From NCBI RefSeq assembly GCF_018687715.1, contig NC_056765.1, positions 16,691,001-16,755,000 of the forward strand: DNA of 64,000 bases, written 5' to 3'. The notes under the pieces are model-generated. The model made no database searches. It was given only the letters and a program-made list of their open reading frames with translations, and had not been told where the DNA came from. Shown in pieces: positions 44,431 through 54,283 of this stretch. The position numbers and the translations under genes are program-made. Every line of letters starts with the position of its first letter. The first letter of the stretch is position 1. The DNA is from Carya illinoinensis. Taxonomy: Eukaryota > Streptophyta > Magnoliopsida > Fagales > Juglandaceae.

Positions 44431-44836
44431 CACAGGCTTTGATTATACTCTTGCTGGTACTGCAGTGTCATGGGGTTCTAATCTATAGAAAACAGTTTCT
44501 TTGTCTACTACAAAAGCTAAGTACATTGCAGTGTCAGAGGCTGCAAAGGAGATGATATGGCTACAGGGCTTCTTGGAGGAATTGGATAAAAAGAATCGGA
44601 AAAGCACTCTCTACAGTGATAGTCAGAGTGCCATATTCCCTGCTAAGAATCTAGCATTTCATTCCAAGACCAAGCACATTCAGATTAGGTATCACTTCAT
44701 ACGATCATTGTTAGATGACGGACAGTTATTACTTGAGAAGTTTTGTGGAAGCAAGAACCCTGCTGATATGTTGACAAAGGGTGTTACACTCGAGAAACTA
44801 AAGTTGTGCACAACTTCAATTGGTCTTCTAGCATGA
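44431..44836 (+). pseudogene. Second Copia RNase H
   Basis: TGFDYTLAGTAVSWGSNL, a stop, then STTKAKYIAVSEAAKEMIWL, LYSDSQSAIFPAKN, HSKTKHIQIRYHFIRSLLDD and NPADMLTKGVTLEKLKLCTT form the RNase H domain and C-terminal tail of a Copia polyprotein. It ends at a natural-looking stop at 44,834-44,836. The catalytic Glu position (usually TEAEY) reads TKAKY. Confidence 0.85.
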
Positions 44837-44926
44837 AGACAAGGGTAGTGAGTTGCAGAGGTGGAGGATATCATGTTTGAGAAAGAGGGCGATACAGTGA
44901 GTGTACCAATCTCCAAGTGGGAGAAT

Positions 44927-45317
44927 TGTTGAGTACTATAGAGTCTGGTCTACATCGCTCGAGCGGAGGCAAGTCAGAGAAGTCTGCTCAAAGACAGCTC
45001 GACAGTGAGCTCGAGCAGTTGCGAGAAGGAGGTTCGCTCGACAAGTGCTTGACACGCTGCTTGAGCAAACATTGCTTTTACACTAAGTTAGGATTTTTCT
45101 GCCATTTGACTATAAATATGTTATTTTATAGCATATGGTCGTACAGTGTGAGAATAGTAATCGCCCACCATTGTATTATGATTCCTCAAGTAATAAAAAT
45201 CCTCTGTAGCTCTCGTGGACACAGGCAATTTTCCGAACCATGTAAATCTTTGTGTCGTGTGTCATTGATTTTTCTATTTCGTATTTACTTTTTCATTTTA
45301 TTGTTATCGTTTTCACA
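44927..45317 (+). repeat. 3' LTR of the second Copia fragment
   Basis: It starts TGTTGAGTACTATAGAG after a purine-rich tract and ends GTTTTCACA. It contains inverted GCTCGAG/CTCGAGC phrases. A TATAAATA box-like motif lies near 45,112. The 162-codon open frame across it is not a gene. Confidence 0.75.
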
Positions 45318-45566
45318 ACAAAGTGCTCTAAAGCTTGCAACAAATCCAGTTTGTCATGAAGGGCCAAGCATATTGAGATTGAGTGTCACTTCATTTCATT
45401 CGTGAAAAGGTACTTATGGGTTCACTTGAGGTTTTGGAGGTGAGAAGCAATGACAACATTGCCGACATTTTTACCATGTCACTTTCCAAAGGTCCATTTG
45501 AATTCCTTAGAGAGAAGCTTGGTATCATTTCTAAAAAATCTTTCTAAAAAATCATTTAAGGGGGAG
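45318..45566 (+). pseudogene. Outer Copia RNase H C-terminus
   Basis: SALKLATNPVCHEG, then in another frame a FIREKV-like block, NDNIADIFTMSLSKGPFEFL and REKLGIISKKS close a Copia polyprotein. They are followed by the polypurine tract AAGGGGGAG and the 3' LTR. This shows that the preceding Copia fragment interrupts one element. Confidence 0.8.
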
Positions 45567-46077
45567 TGCTAAATGGTTAAAGTAATTTTCTAGAATTTAC
45601 ATTTATTTTTATTTGAGAAATGTAGTGAGGTATTTATGTAATTTTGAGTGTTGGACACACTTGCACATGTATAATGACACATGTTACTCTTCCCTTCCTA
45701 GCCATTACATCTTCACCATTTCCTATGTTGATCATATACACTTCATTCACATACTTGATATCATTCCATGAACTTAGATCTCTCACTTCTTCTAATTATA
45801 CAACCTTTCACATTTTTAGGCAATCTTAATCGTTTCTCTTGTACAATTTCTTACCCCTTCTAGGACTCATGAAAATTCATGCTTATCTTGTTGGATAAGT
45901 GTGAGAATGCTCTAGAACCATCTCCCAACCTCTATACATATCCAAGGCCAACTTCCAAGCAATTCATTCCCTCATATCCCACCAAATGTTCCCAAAGGAG
46001 AGAGTGATATCTAGTCATGCTCAACTTTCCTCTTATCTTGTGCAAGTGTTGTCCTAACCAAGTTATTTTCTATATTG
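45567..46077 (+). repeat. 3' LTR of the outer Copia, truncated
   Basis: It starts TGCTAAATGGTTAAAG directly after the polypurine tract and aligns with the 5' LTR until about 46,077. The last roughly 110 bp are absent. Confidence 0.8.
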
Positions 46078-46169
46078 ATGTCTTCTTATATCTATCATAC
46101 TTGTCATAACCAAGATAGAGGAAGTTTAGCCAACCAGTATTTTATCTTATAATTATTTTATATCCTATT

Positions 46170-46470
46170 TTACAATTAACAAATGTGATGGTGCTACCTC
46201 ATTAAAAATAATAATTTTTATTTATTTATTTATTTGGAAAATAAAATCATAAAAAAAACTTGTATAAATGAAATATTGTAGGTGAATGTATCGATCATTG
46301 CTCTTGGAGTACTAAGTAATTAAGTTTAGTTTGATAAGAATAAACGATGTGGCTTAAAAGGAGTAAAATTCTATGCATAGATGATCACAAAAGAAAAATT
46401 GAAGATGTTGGCCACATTACAAGCCAAAATTATGGAAAAGTAAGCATAAGTAATCTGTTATCTTGATTTT
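46170..46470 (-). pseudogene. Degenerate mini-exon copy 0 and flanks
   Basis: This stretch aligns loosely with the flanks of the mini-exons further right: GGAGTAAAATTC, a GATCACAAAAGAAAAATTGA phrase, and TGTTATCTTGATT where the exons have CCGTTATCTTCTACTTGATT. The splice donor equivalent is broken (GATTAC|TTATG against GATCAG|GTATGT). It is a dead first copy of the array. Confidence 0.55.
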
Positions 46471-47328
46471 CTTGATTGATTGTATAAGTTATAAAAGATT
46501 ATATTATGATCATTAATTATTGAAACTATTTATATTCATATTACCTTCACTATAACGAAAGTACAAGTCAGGGACTCATACTTTAAATTGCTGAAATTGT
46601 GTTTTATATTTATAGCAGAAAATACACAAAGCCCTCTCAAACAACCACCCAATTTACAATCGCACCCTTCAAAGTATCAATTCTGAGAATCATTCCCTTA
46701 AGCTGCATGCCAAAAAATTGCATGCAATTCACCCTGAGCTTTCTCTTAAAAAGACAAAATTACCACAAAAAGATTTTAAAAATTACAGAATAACCCTATC
46801 AAATAAAAATAATAATATTTTTTCAAATAAATATTTTTTAAGATAGGAATAACTATTTTAAAAAGTAAAGATAGAATTTTTTATGAAGAATATTTTTAAA
46901 ATACTAATTGCTTATACGTTTCTCAAGTCTTGAATTTTTTAATATATATTTTTTAAATCTTTGAATCTTTCAAAATTTATTTTTAAATTTCTAATGTTTT
47001 AACAAGGGTATCTGCCTATTTTTTTATGGAGGGGGGAGATTGCTAATTTTTATTAATTTGAGGGAAAATTTGTTAGAAACTGATAATGTTAAGGGTGATT
47101 GGAAATTAATGTTGTGATAATTTGAGGGCTTTTATTTATTTATCTCAGTTAATGTTTAACAAACACACAATACAATTTTGCAATGAAATCGCCGATATTA
47201 ATTCAATTAACAGTTGGTCTTTGCTATCACGATCGCAAGGGATGTGGGTCCATCATTGTGAATATCCCCGGTGTCGAGGTCCGTGTCGGGGGGGGGGGGG
47301 GGGACGCCATCGCTTTTTATTTGTATTT
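46470..47328. repeat. Array spacer, left copy
   Basis: The part up to about 46,950 is repeated at 63,262-64,000, sharing TATAAGTTATAAAAGATTAT, GCTGAAATTGTGTTTTATAT and GAGAATCATTCCCTTAA. The short open frame at 46,599-46,793 has a counterpart in the right copy but looks compositional. A poly-G tract follows at 47,288-47,303. Confidence 0.75.
47288..47303. repeat. Poly-G tract
   Basis: About 16 G in a row lie just left of the first tandem unit, between GTGTC and ACGCCATCGC. Its length is uncertain in any assembly. Confidence 0.8.
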
Positions 47329-47756
47329 CTCTTATTATTCATAATTTAGATTTCAATGCCATTATAAACAATTAAATTAAGAGTAATGATATTCCTCCAA
47401 CAATTATTTTATGTCTTAGTTTACAAGCAACCAATATGTTCACTGTGCCACCGGCCGCATAAAAAATAATAAAATTTTCTTTATTTGAACTCCAAATTTT
47501 GCCCCAACTTATGTATTTAAAATATAAATATTTCTTAAAACAGTTGTAAAAATGATCATGCTGTATCATTTTACTCTTGGACTAAGGTTCGCTAGGAATA
47601 AATTAAATTATGATATGATTTCAAATTAGGAGTAAAATTCCATACTATAACAAGATTTATATGCTGAATAATAGATAGATCACAAGAGAAAATTATTTGA
47701 AGTTGGCAAAATTAAAAGCACAGACTCAGGGAAAGCAAAGTAAGATAAAAACATAC

Positions 47757-47822
47757 CTGATCCGTTATCTTCTACTTGATTGTCTTTGTCCTTAGCATCC
47801 GATGATATGTGACGATTGTGAT
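47757..47822 (-). CDS. Candidate mini-exon 1 (66 nt, phase 1-1)
   Basis: On the minus strand the acceptor is GGTATAG|ATCAC after a long T-rich tract, and the donor GGATCAG|GTATGT matches plant consensus. Only one frame is open; it reads HNRHISSDAKDKDNQVEDN and ends GS plus one base of the next codon. The length is 22 codons, so the exon can be used or skipped without a frame change. The exit phase fits the 33,807 acceptor of the ankyrin exon. I infer it encodes a polar linker of the ankyrin-PGG protein. Transcript evidence is needed. Confidence 0.5.
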
Positions 47823-47828
47823 CTATAC

Positions 47829-47900
47829 CATTTAGCAAAAAAAAAACAAAAAAACAAAAAACAAAAAACAAAAAACAAAACAAAACAAAACAAAAAACTA
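47829..47900 (-). repeat. (TTTTGTT)n-like pyrimidine tract before mini-exon 1
   Basis: The plus strand is a run of A7-10/C repeats. On the transcribed strand it is a T-rich tract leading into the mini-exon 1 acceptor. Units 2 and 3 have shorter tracts in the same place. Confidence 0.85.
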
Positions 47901-48111
47901 AGAAATCTAGGTAACAATTGGGTTTAACTAAATTCTATAATAAAAGAGAAATAATAGACATAAAACGAGTCCTCATGTATATAGTCTCTAAGAAGGATAT
48001 TCACACATGAGCATCAATAAAATGAATAACTTTGTGTGCCTTTTTCTCTAACTCTAGTCTAAACTTTAGAATTCATACAACAAATTTTAGTTAGAAATCT
48101 TCATCGATTCA

Positions 48112-48139
48112 GTTTTTTTTTTTTTTTTTTTTTTTTTTA
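48112..48139. repeat. Poly-T run
   Basis: About 26 T in a row lie in the right flank of mini-exon 1. The same site in units 2 and 3 has about 9 and 13 T, so the length is unstable between copies. Confidence 0.85.
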
Positions 48140-48413
48140 AGGTATAAAATCTAAGATCATCATAATATTAGAATTTTATGGATGCTTGTATATATATTAG
48201 TATTACTTTAATTCTCTCATGTGTACCCATATTATACTTTCCAAAAACATTGACTATCTTTACATTGTGATCTATCCCGTGTTGATTAGCTAATAATATT
48301 GGATATTACCTGTTACAACTTTATTAAGTAGCTTAACCAAGTTAAGATTAGTGTGACCACAAATATGGCTAAATTTTTGTTTTTCGTTTCAAATCAAAAT
48401 CATAGCATTTCAT

Positions 48414-49330
48414 TCATGAAATAGGATCCATACAAAGCTTATCCTTTAATACCTCAGTATGAATACAATCAGGCCCTTTCTCTAACCAAATCTTCTTTTC
48501 TTCAACATTAAGTGCATGCTTTGCCAATTTGTGAGCAACCATGTTAGCTTTTGTATATACAAATTGGACTTTCCATGATGTCTTGTAGCAAAGCATCCTT
48601 CTAATATCTTCAAGAATTAGTCCCTTCCAAGCCCAACTCTCATCTGTAGCAAAAATAGCTTTAACTACAATCTATACATCTCTCTCAAAAATTAAATTTA
48701 TGAAACACAACTCAGTACAAACCTCCATAGCTCTTCTAAGTGCCATAGCCTCTACTATGACAGCCTCTACAACAAGCTCCACCATTGCACTAAGACACAT
48801 TTGGATTTCCACTTCACAATCCCTAGCCATAACTCCAATTCCAATTCTAATATTTTTTGTGTCCACAGGTGCATCTCAATTCACTTTGATGACATGCTCC
48901 TCAAGTCTACACAAGCTTCTAGTACTTTTGTTAGCTCCTTGAACCCTTTGGTCTTCTAAAATGTTCACTTGTGCACTCTTAAAATCTTCTAATCCTTGTT
49001 GAGTAGCAAAGAATAGTTGATGAGGTGCTCCAAATTGATTCTTAGAAAGAAAAACAGTCATTCTATACTAGGTTCTCTTCATAATAGCAACCACCACTTC
49101 CAATTGTTCATCTGGTAAACTAACTAGCACTTTCTTCCAAAGCACCAGAAAGACATTAAAATGTCCTAACCATTTATGCACTAGACTTTTGTTTATAGAT
49201 TAGAGATCAATAGCTGCTGGACAAGTCCATTGCACATGACAAATTGTCTCTTCCTCCAACTCACATATAGGGCATAGCTATGATGTGATAATCTGTTTCT
49301 TCATTAACTTCCATCTGGTAGGAAGATTCT
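48414..49330 (-). pseudogene. LINE unit 1 RNase H and linker
   Basis: NIRIGIGVMARDCEVEIQ, EAMALRRAMEVCTELCFINL and, near the end, NMVAHKLAKHALNVEEKKIW are the RNase H domain and its tail. The first catalytic block, NWDA in unit 3, reads N-stop-DA here. The upstream linker (LEDFKSAQVNILEDQRVQGA) is kept. Confidence 0.8.
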
Positions 49331-52256
49331 CATGACAGGCTGTCCATATGAACATTTTAGCACTACTCAGAACATTTCAAATCCACACTTTCTTCCAACA
49401 ATTTCCTTCATCTAAAGGAGATGAGGTTTCACCTCTACACGATCTCTTTGTTGAGTGAGCTAAGTGATATGCACTTTTTACTTAAAAAAATTCCATTTTT
49501 AGTAAAGTCCCAAACCAACTTATCCTTCACCCCCATTCTACTTATAGGAATACTAAGTATGGCTTTTGCTTCCCTTTGTGTGAACACCTCTTCAATGATA
49601 GATTTCCTCCAACAACTCATGTCCTCATGAATTAACTCTTCCACTATTGCCTCATTGTGAACCTTTTTACAGGTTAATGGATTTTATAAGTAGATGGAAC
49701 CTAGTAACCATCTATCTTTCCACATCTTGATCTCCTTACCATCACCAAGCCTCCAAAATAGCCCTTTCTTCAACAAGTCCATAGCAAACAAGATACTTCT
49801 CCACATGTGAGATGCTCCAAATCCCACCTTAGAGGTTAAAATCTCAAAAGATCTATAATATTTCTCTTTCATAACTTGAGCAGCCATGGAGGATGGGTTA
49901 TATAGAAGCCTTCAAGCCTGTTTAGCTATCATAGCTTTATTAAAGCATTCAAGGTCTCTAAAACCCAAGCCCCCATTTTGCTTAGCAGCTCCCATTTTGT
50001 ATCAACTTCTCCAATGAATCCTGGCTTCATTTTGCTTATAAGCCCATCAAAATTTACCCATCATTGCAGATATCTCCTTGCACAGTTATCTTGGAAGCAA
50101 AAACAAACTCATTGTAAATGTTGGGATAGCTTGAATAATTGCCTTTAACAACACCTCTTTTTCTACTTCTGAAAAGACCTTGTTCTTCCAATTGTTAAGT
50201 TTAACTCAAATCCTCTCTTTAATGCCTCTACAACTGCTATACTTGGATCTGCCCACTTTTCCAAGTATTTCTCATAGTTGGTACTTGAATTAACACCAGC
50301 TTCTTAAACAATTAGACTCTTGTCTCTTTGTGCAGTATTAGAGCTAGAAAGAATAGCTATTTTTTGCTTGTTAAGACATTGTCATGAAACAGCCTCATAT
50401 TTGTCCAATAATTTTATCACATTTCTCTACTCCTAAAGTGTAGATGTACAAAAAAGAACACAATCACCAACAAAAAGTAAATGGCTAATCCTTAGTCCCC
50501 CTCGTGTCGTAGCCACCACTCTAATATCTCCTTTTTATTTTAATCATCCATTAAAGCACTTAAACCCTTTGGACAGATGATAAACAGATAAAGGGAAAGT
50601 GGATCCCCTTGTCTTATATGATAGATTTCTTCTAGCAACTCCTATCCTCATGAATGAACTCTTCCACTCTTGCCTCATTGTCGAACCTCTTTATAGGTGA
50701 ATGGATTTTAAGTAGATGGAATTGGAATCCATCTATATTTCCACATTTTCTTCTTCTTTCCATCACCAACCCTCTAAATTAGTAGCCTTTACTTCAGCAA
50801 GTCCATAGTAGACCAGATACTTCCCCACATGTGAGATGCTCTAAATCCTGAGTTCAAAATCTTAGAAGATTTATAATATTTCTGTTTAATAACTTTAACA
50901 ACCATGGAGGATGGGTTATATAGAAGCCTCCAAGCCGACTTAGCTTGCATAGCTTTATTAAAGCATTCTATGTCTTTAAAACCCAAGCCTCCATTTTGTT
51001 TAGCAGCTTTCATTTTGTACCTTCTCCAATGAATCTTGGCTTCATTTTGCTTATGACCCCACTAGAATTTACCCATCATTGCAAATATTTTCTTGCATAG
51101 TTTTCTAGGAAGCAGAAAAACACTCATTGTAAATTTTGGGATAGCCTGAATAACTGTCTTTAACAACACCTCTTTCCCTACTTGTGATAAGAACTTGTTC
51201 TTCTAGGTGTTAAGTTTAAACTAAATCCTTTCTTTACTACCTTTAAAAGTGTTACACTCAGATCTGCCTAAAAAAATGGGTAAACCCAAGTATTTCTCAT
51301 AGTTGGTACTTGAATTAACACCAGCTTCTTGAACAATCAGATTGTTGTCTATTTGGGCAGTATTAGAGCTGAAACTAATTGTTTTTTTTTTTTGGCTTGT
51401 TAAGACATTGTCTTGAACCTGCCTCATAGGTTTCTGATAATTCTTTGACATTTCTCCACTCCTGAATTGTATCTACAAAAAAGAACACGATCATTAGTAA
51501 AAGTAAATAGCTAATCCTGAATCCCCCATTCGCCATAGCGACCCCTTGAATATCTCATTTCTTGTTTGAATCTTCCATTTGAGCACTTAAACATTCTACA
51601 CAACTGATAAATAGATAAGGGGAAAGTGAATCCCTCCATTTGATTCCCCTCGAAGGCAAAATTGTTTCACCAGGTTGCCCATTAATAAGGATATTATACA
51701 GAATTGTCTCCACACATTACATGACCAACCTTATCCATCCCTTAGCAAATCTCAGCATTCTCATAATAGCTTCTAAGAAAGGCCACTCAAATTTACCAGA
51801 AGCCTTAGCCATATACAGCTTCAATGCCATACTCCCATATCTACCTTTCTCATTGAGGGTAGCAATTCTTAAGCTACCATCACATTGTCAGTGAGAAGCC
51901 TACTTGTTATAAAGACACATTGGTTACAAGAGATGATGAGAGGTAGAACTCCCTTTAGCCTGGTTGCAAGCATTTTAGAAACAACTTCAAAAAGTACATT
52001 ACAAAAACTAATAGGTCTATAATCACTTACAAGCTTTGGATCAGTAACCTTTGGAATCAATGAAATGTAAGTGAAATTCAAAGCGGGATCCAAACCGTCA
52101 CCTTTTAACACACTAAGTACTGCCTTACCCACATCTTGCCCCATTGTATTCCAATGACTCTGATAACAATCAGCCCCATATCCATCTAGACCAAGAGATT
52201 TAAGAGGGGCCATCTGATTCAAAGTTTCCTCAACTTCTTTATTTGTAAACTCCTTC
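49331..52256 (-). pseudogene. LINE unit 1 reverse transcriptase with internal duplication
   Basis: The zf-RVT block (KCISLSSLNKEI) is followed upstream by the RT C-terminal segment (MAAQVMKEKYYRSFEI, FWRLGDGKEIKMWKDRWL), which occurs twice: about 49,594-50,625 and 50,626-51,640. The catalytic FADD reads FVGD in the first copy and is unrecognisable in the second. The RT core (51,869-52,256) has MAPLKSLGLDGYGADCYQSH, YISLIPKVTDPKLVSDYRPI and ISFCNVLFEVVSKMLATRLK. It then stops at the deletion. Confidence 0.8.
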
Positions 52257-52840
52257 AACTTAAGGCAATCATAATGCTTGACGAGGCTGATTAACAACCC
52301 CAGCCTATAACATGGTAGTAGCTTCCACTTCCAAATCACTCCCTTTCTTATGCTTCTTAGAGCATAATTCTATGTTATCTTTACCAATGCTCATCTTCCT
52401 TTTACCAGGCTTATTGACAAAACATAACAGCTGGTTTTTACCTTGATCCCATTATAAATAATTAGATTAAGAGTAATGATATTCCTCCCACAATTATTTT
52501 ACATCTTATTTTACTAGCAATTAACCAATTTGTTCATCGTGCCATCTCATTAAAAGTAATAAAATTTTCTTTATTTGAACTCCAAATTTTGCTCAATTTC
52601 TCTATTTAAAATATAAATATTTTTTAAAACAGTTGTAAAAATAATGGTGGTGTATCATTTTACTCTTGGACTGAGGTTTCTAGGAATAAATTATGATGTG
52701 ACTTCAAATTAAGAGTAAAACTCCTTACTATCAAGATTTATATACTAAGTAATGGTTAGATCATCACAAGAGAAAATTAATTGAAGTTGGCAAAATTACA
52801 AGCCAAGATTTAGGGAAAGCAAAGTAAGGCAAAAACAAAC

Positions 52841-52924
52841 CTGATCCGTTACCTTCTGCTTGTTCGTTTTTGCATTGTTCTAGATTGTCATTAGAAGCAA
52901 TACACAATATAACTTCAGGGTGAT
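52841..52924 (-). CDS. Candidate mini-exon 2 (84 nt, phase 1-1)
   Basis: The acceptor is GGTATAG|ATCACC and the donor GGATCAG|GTTTGT on the minus strand. The only open frame reads HPEVILCIASNDNLEQCKN, then EQAEGNGS plus one base. It is 28 codons long, six more than mini-exon 1, and keeps the same entry and exit phases. The last eight codons match mini-exons 1 and 3 closely while the first twenty do not. It is a candidate alternative linker exon of the ankyrin-PGG gene. Confidence 0.5.
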
Positions 52925-53429
52925 CTATACCATTTAACCATAAAAAAAAAACTAAGAAATCTTGGTAACGATTGGGTTGAACTAAATTCTATAATAAAAG
53001 AGAAATAATGGACATAAAACGAGTCCTCATGTATATAGTCTCTAAGAAGGATATTCACACAAGAGCATCAGTAAAATGACTAACTTCGTATGTCTTTCTC
53101 TTTAACACCCAAGTCTAAAATTTAGAATTCATACAACAAATTCCAATTAGAAATCTTAATCGATTCAGTGTTTTTTTTTAAGGTATAAAATTTGATATCA
53201 TCATAACGTTAGAATTTTATGTGTGTTTTTATATATCGTAGTATTACTTTAATTCGCTCAGCTATACCCATATTATACTTTCCAAAAACATTGATTGTCT
53301 TTACATTGTGATCTATCCCATGTTGATCAGCTAATAGTATTGGATATTACCTGTTATAACTTTATTAAGTTGCTTAACCAAGTTAAGATTAGTGTGACCA
53401 CAAATATGGTTAAATTTTTGTTTTGGTTT

Positions 53430-54275
53430 GCAATCAAAATCATAGAATTTCATTCATGAAATAGGATCCATACAAAGCTTATCCTTTAATATCTCAGTAC
53501 GAATACAATCAGGACCTTCCTCTAACCAAATCTGTCCTGCTTTAACATTCAGTGCAAGCTTTGGCAATTTGTGAGCAACCATGTTATCTTATGCATATAC
53601 AAATTGGACTTTCCATGATGTCTTGCAACAAAGAATCCTTCCAATATCGTCAAGAACCAGTCCCTTCAAAGCCCAACTCTCATTTGTAGCAAAAACAACT
53701 TTAACTAGTGTCTTTGCATCTCCTTCAAAAATTAAATTTATGAAACGCAACTCAGCCCAAACCTGTATAGCTCTTTTAAGTTCCATAGCCTCTTCTATGA
53801 TAGCCTCTACAACAAGCTCCACCCTTGCAAAAAGACACATTTGGATTTACCCTTCACAATCCCTAGCCATAACTCCAATCCCAATTCTATTGTTTTTTTA
53901 GTCCAAAGCTGCATCCCAATTCACCTTGATGGCATGCTCCTCAGGTCTACACCAACTTCTAGTATTTCTGTTAGCTCCTTGAACCCTTTGGTCTTCTGAA
54001 ATTTTCACTTGTGCAGTCTTAAAATCTTCTAATCCGTGTTGGGCAGCAAAGAATAGTTGATGAGGTGCATCAAATTGAATCTTAAAGAGAAAAACATTCA
54101 TTCTATACCAGGTTCTCTTCATAACAGCAACCACCACTTCCAATTGTTCATCTGATAAACTAAGTAGCACTTTCTCCCACAACTCCAGAAAGACATTAAA
54201 ATGCCTTAACCACTTATGCACTAGACTTTGGTTAGCATACGATACATTAGTAGCTGCTTGACAATTCCACAGCAC
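53430..54275 (-). pseudogene. LINE unit 2 RNase H domain
   Basis: VNWDAALD holds the first catalytic Asp, NNRIGIGVMARDCEG follows, EEAMELKRAIQVWAELRFIN holds the Glu and LIFEGDAKTLVKVV the second Asp. The tail NMVAHKLPKLALNVKAG completes the domain. A stop separates the first block from the rest. Confidence 0.85.
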
Positions 54276-54283
54276 ATGTCAAA

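Larger units (their letters stand above)
44431..45317 (+). mobile_element. Second Copia, 3' fragment (RNase H plus 3' LTR)
   Basis: This piece of a different Copia family carries RNase H (44,431-44,836), a spacer with the polypurine-like AAGTGGGAGAA, and a 391-bp 3' LTR (44,927-45,317, TGTTGAGTAC...TTTTCACA). Its 5' part is missing, so no target duplication is visible. The outer Copia's RNase H resumes right after it. Confidence 0.8.
33972..46077 (+). mobile_element. Copia element split by a nested Gypsy
   Basis: A 5' LTR (33,972-34,631) and a truncated 3' LTR (45,567-46,077) share long stretches. Between them are the leader, a 7.6-kb Gypsy insertion, gag, pre-integrase, integrase, a foreign Copia fragment and the RNase H end. 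The opposite orientation to the host gene and its place between the ankyrin exon and the mini-exons make it part of a very large intron, if the gene model holds. The 3' end is lost, so no target duplication can be read. Confidence 0.82.
47329..52447. repeat. Tandem unit 1 (mini-exon 1 plus LINE)
   Basis: This is the first of three direct repeats. It begins CTCTTATTATTCATAATTTA, passes through mini-exon 1 and a roughly 0.55-kb conserved flank, and contains an antisense LINE from about 48,370. It ends at CCTTGAT|CCCATTATAAAT where unit 2 starts. It differs from the other units by an internal LINE duplication and an endonuclease-region deletion. Confidence 0.85.
48370..52447 (-). mobile_element. 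L1-type LINE, tandem unit 1
   Basis: This copy of the array LINE lies on the minus strand with its 3' end at about 48,370 (an A-rich AAACGAAAAACAAAAATTT tail on the minus strand). Order from its 3' end is RNase H, zf-RVT, RT C-terminal part, the same RT part again, RT core, a short ORF1 remnant. The endonuclease and RT N-terminus are deleted at 52,256. RT catalytic motifs are mutated in both copies, so it is dead. Confidence 0.85.

Noticed and set aside
44917..45405. 162-codon plus-strand open frame
   Set aside because: It spans a Copia LTR and its junction. It is not conserved and lacks protein-like pattern.
46599..46793. Small open frame with a counterpart at 63,665-63,862
   Set aside because: Both exist only because the spacer is duplicated. 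The frames differ in length, and composition is as expected for AT-rich DNA.
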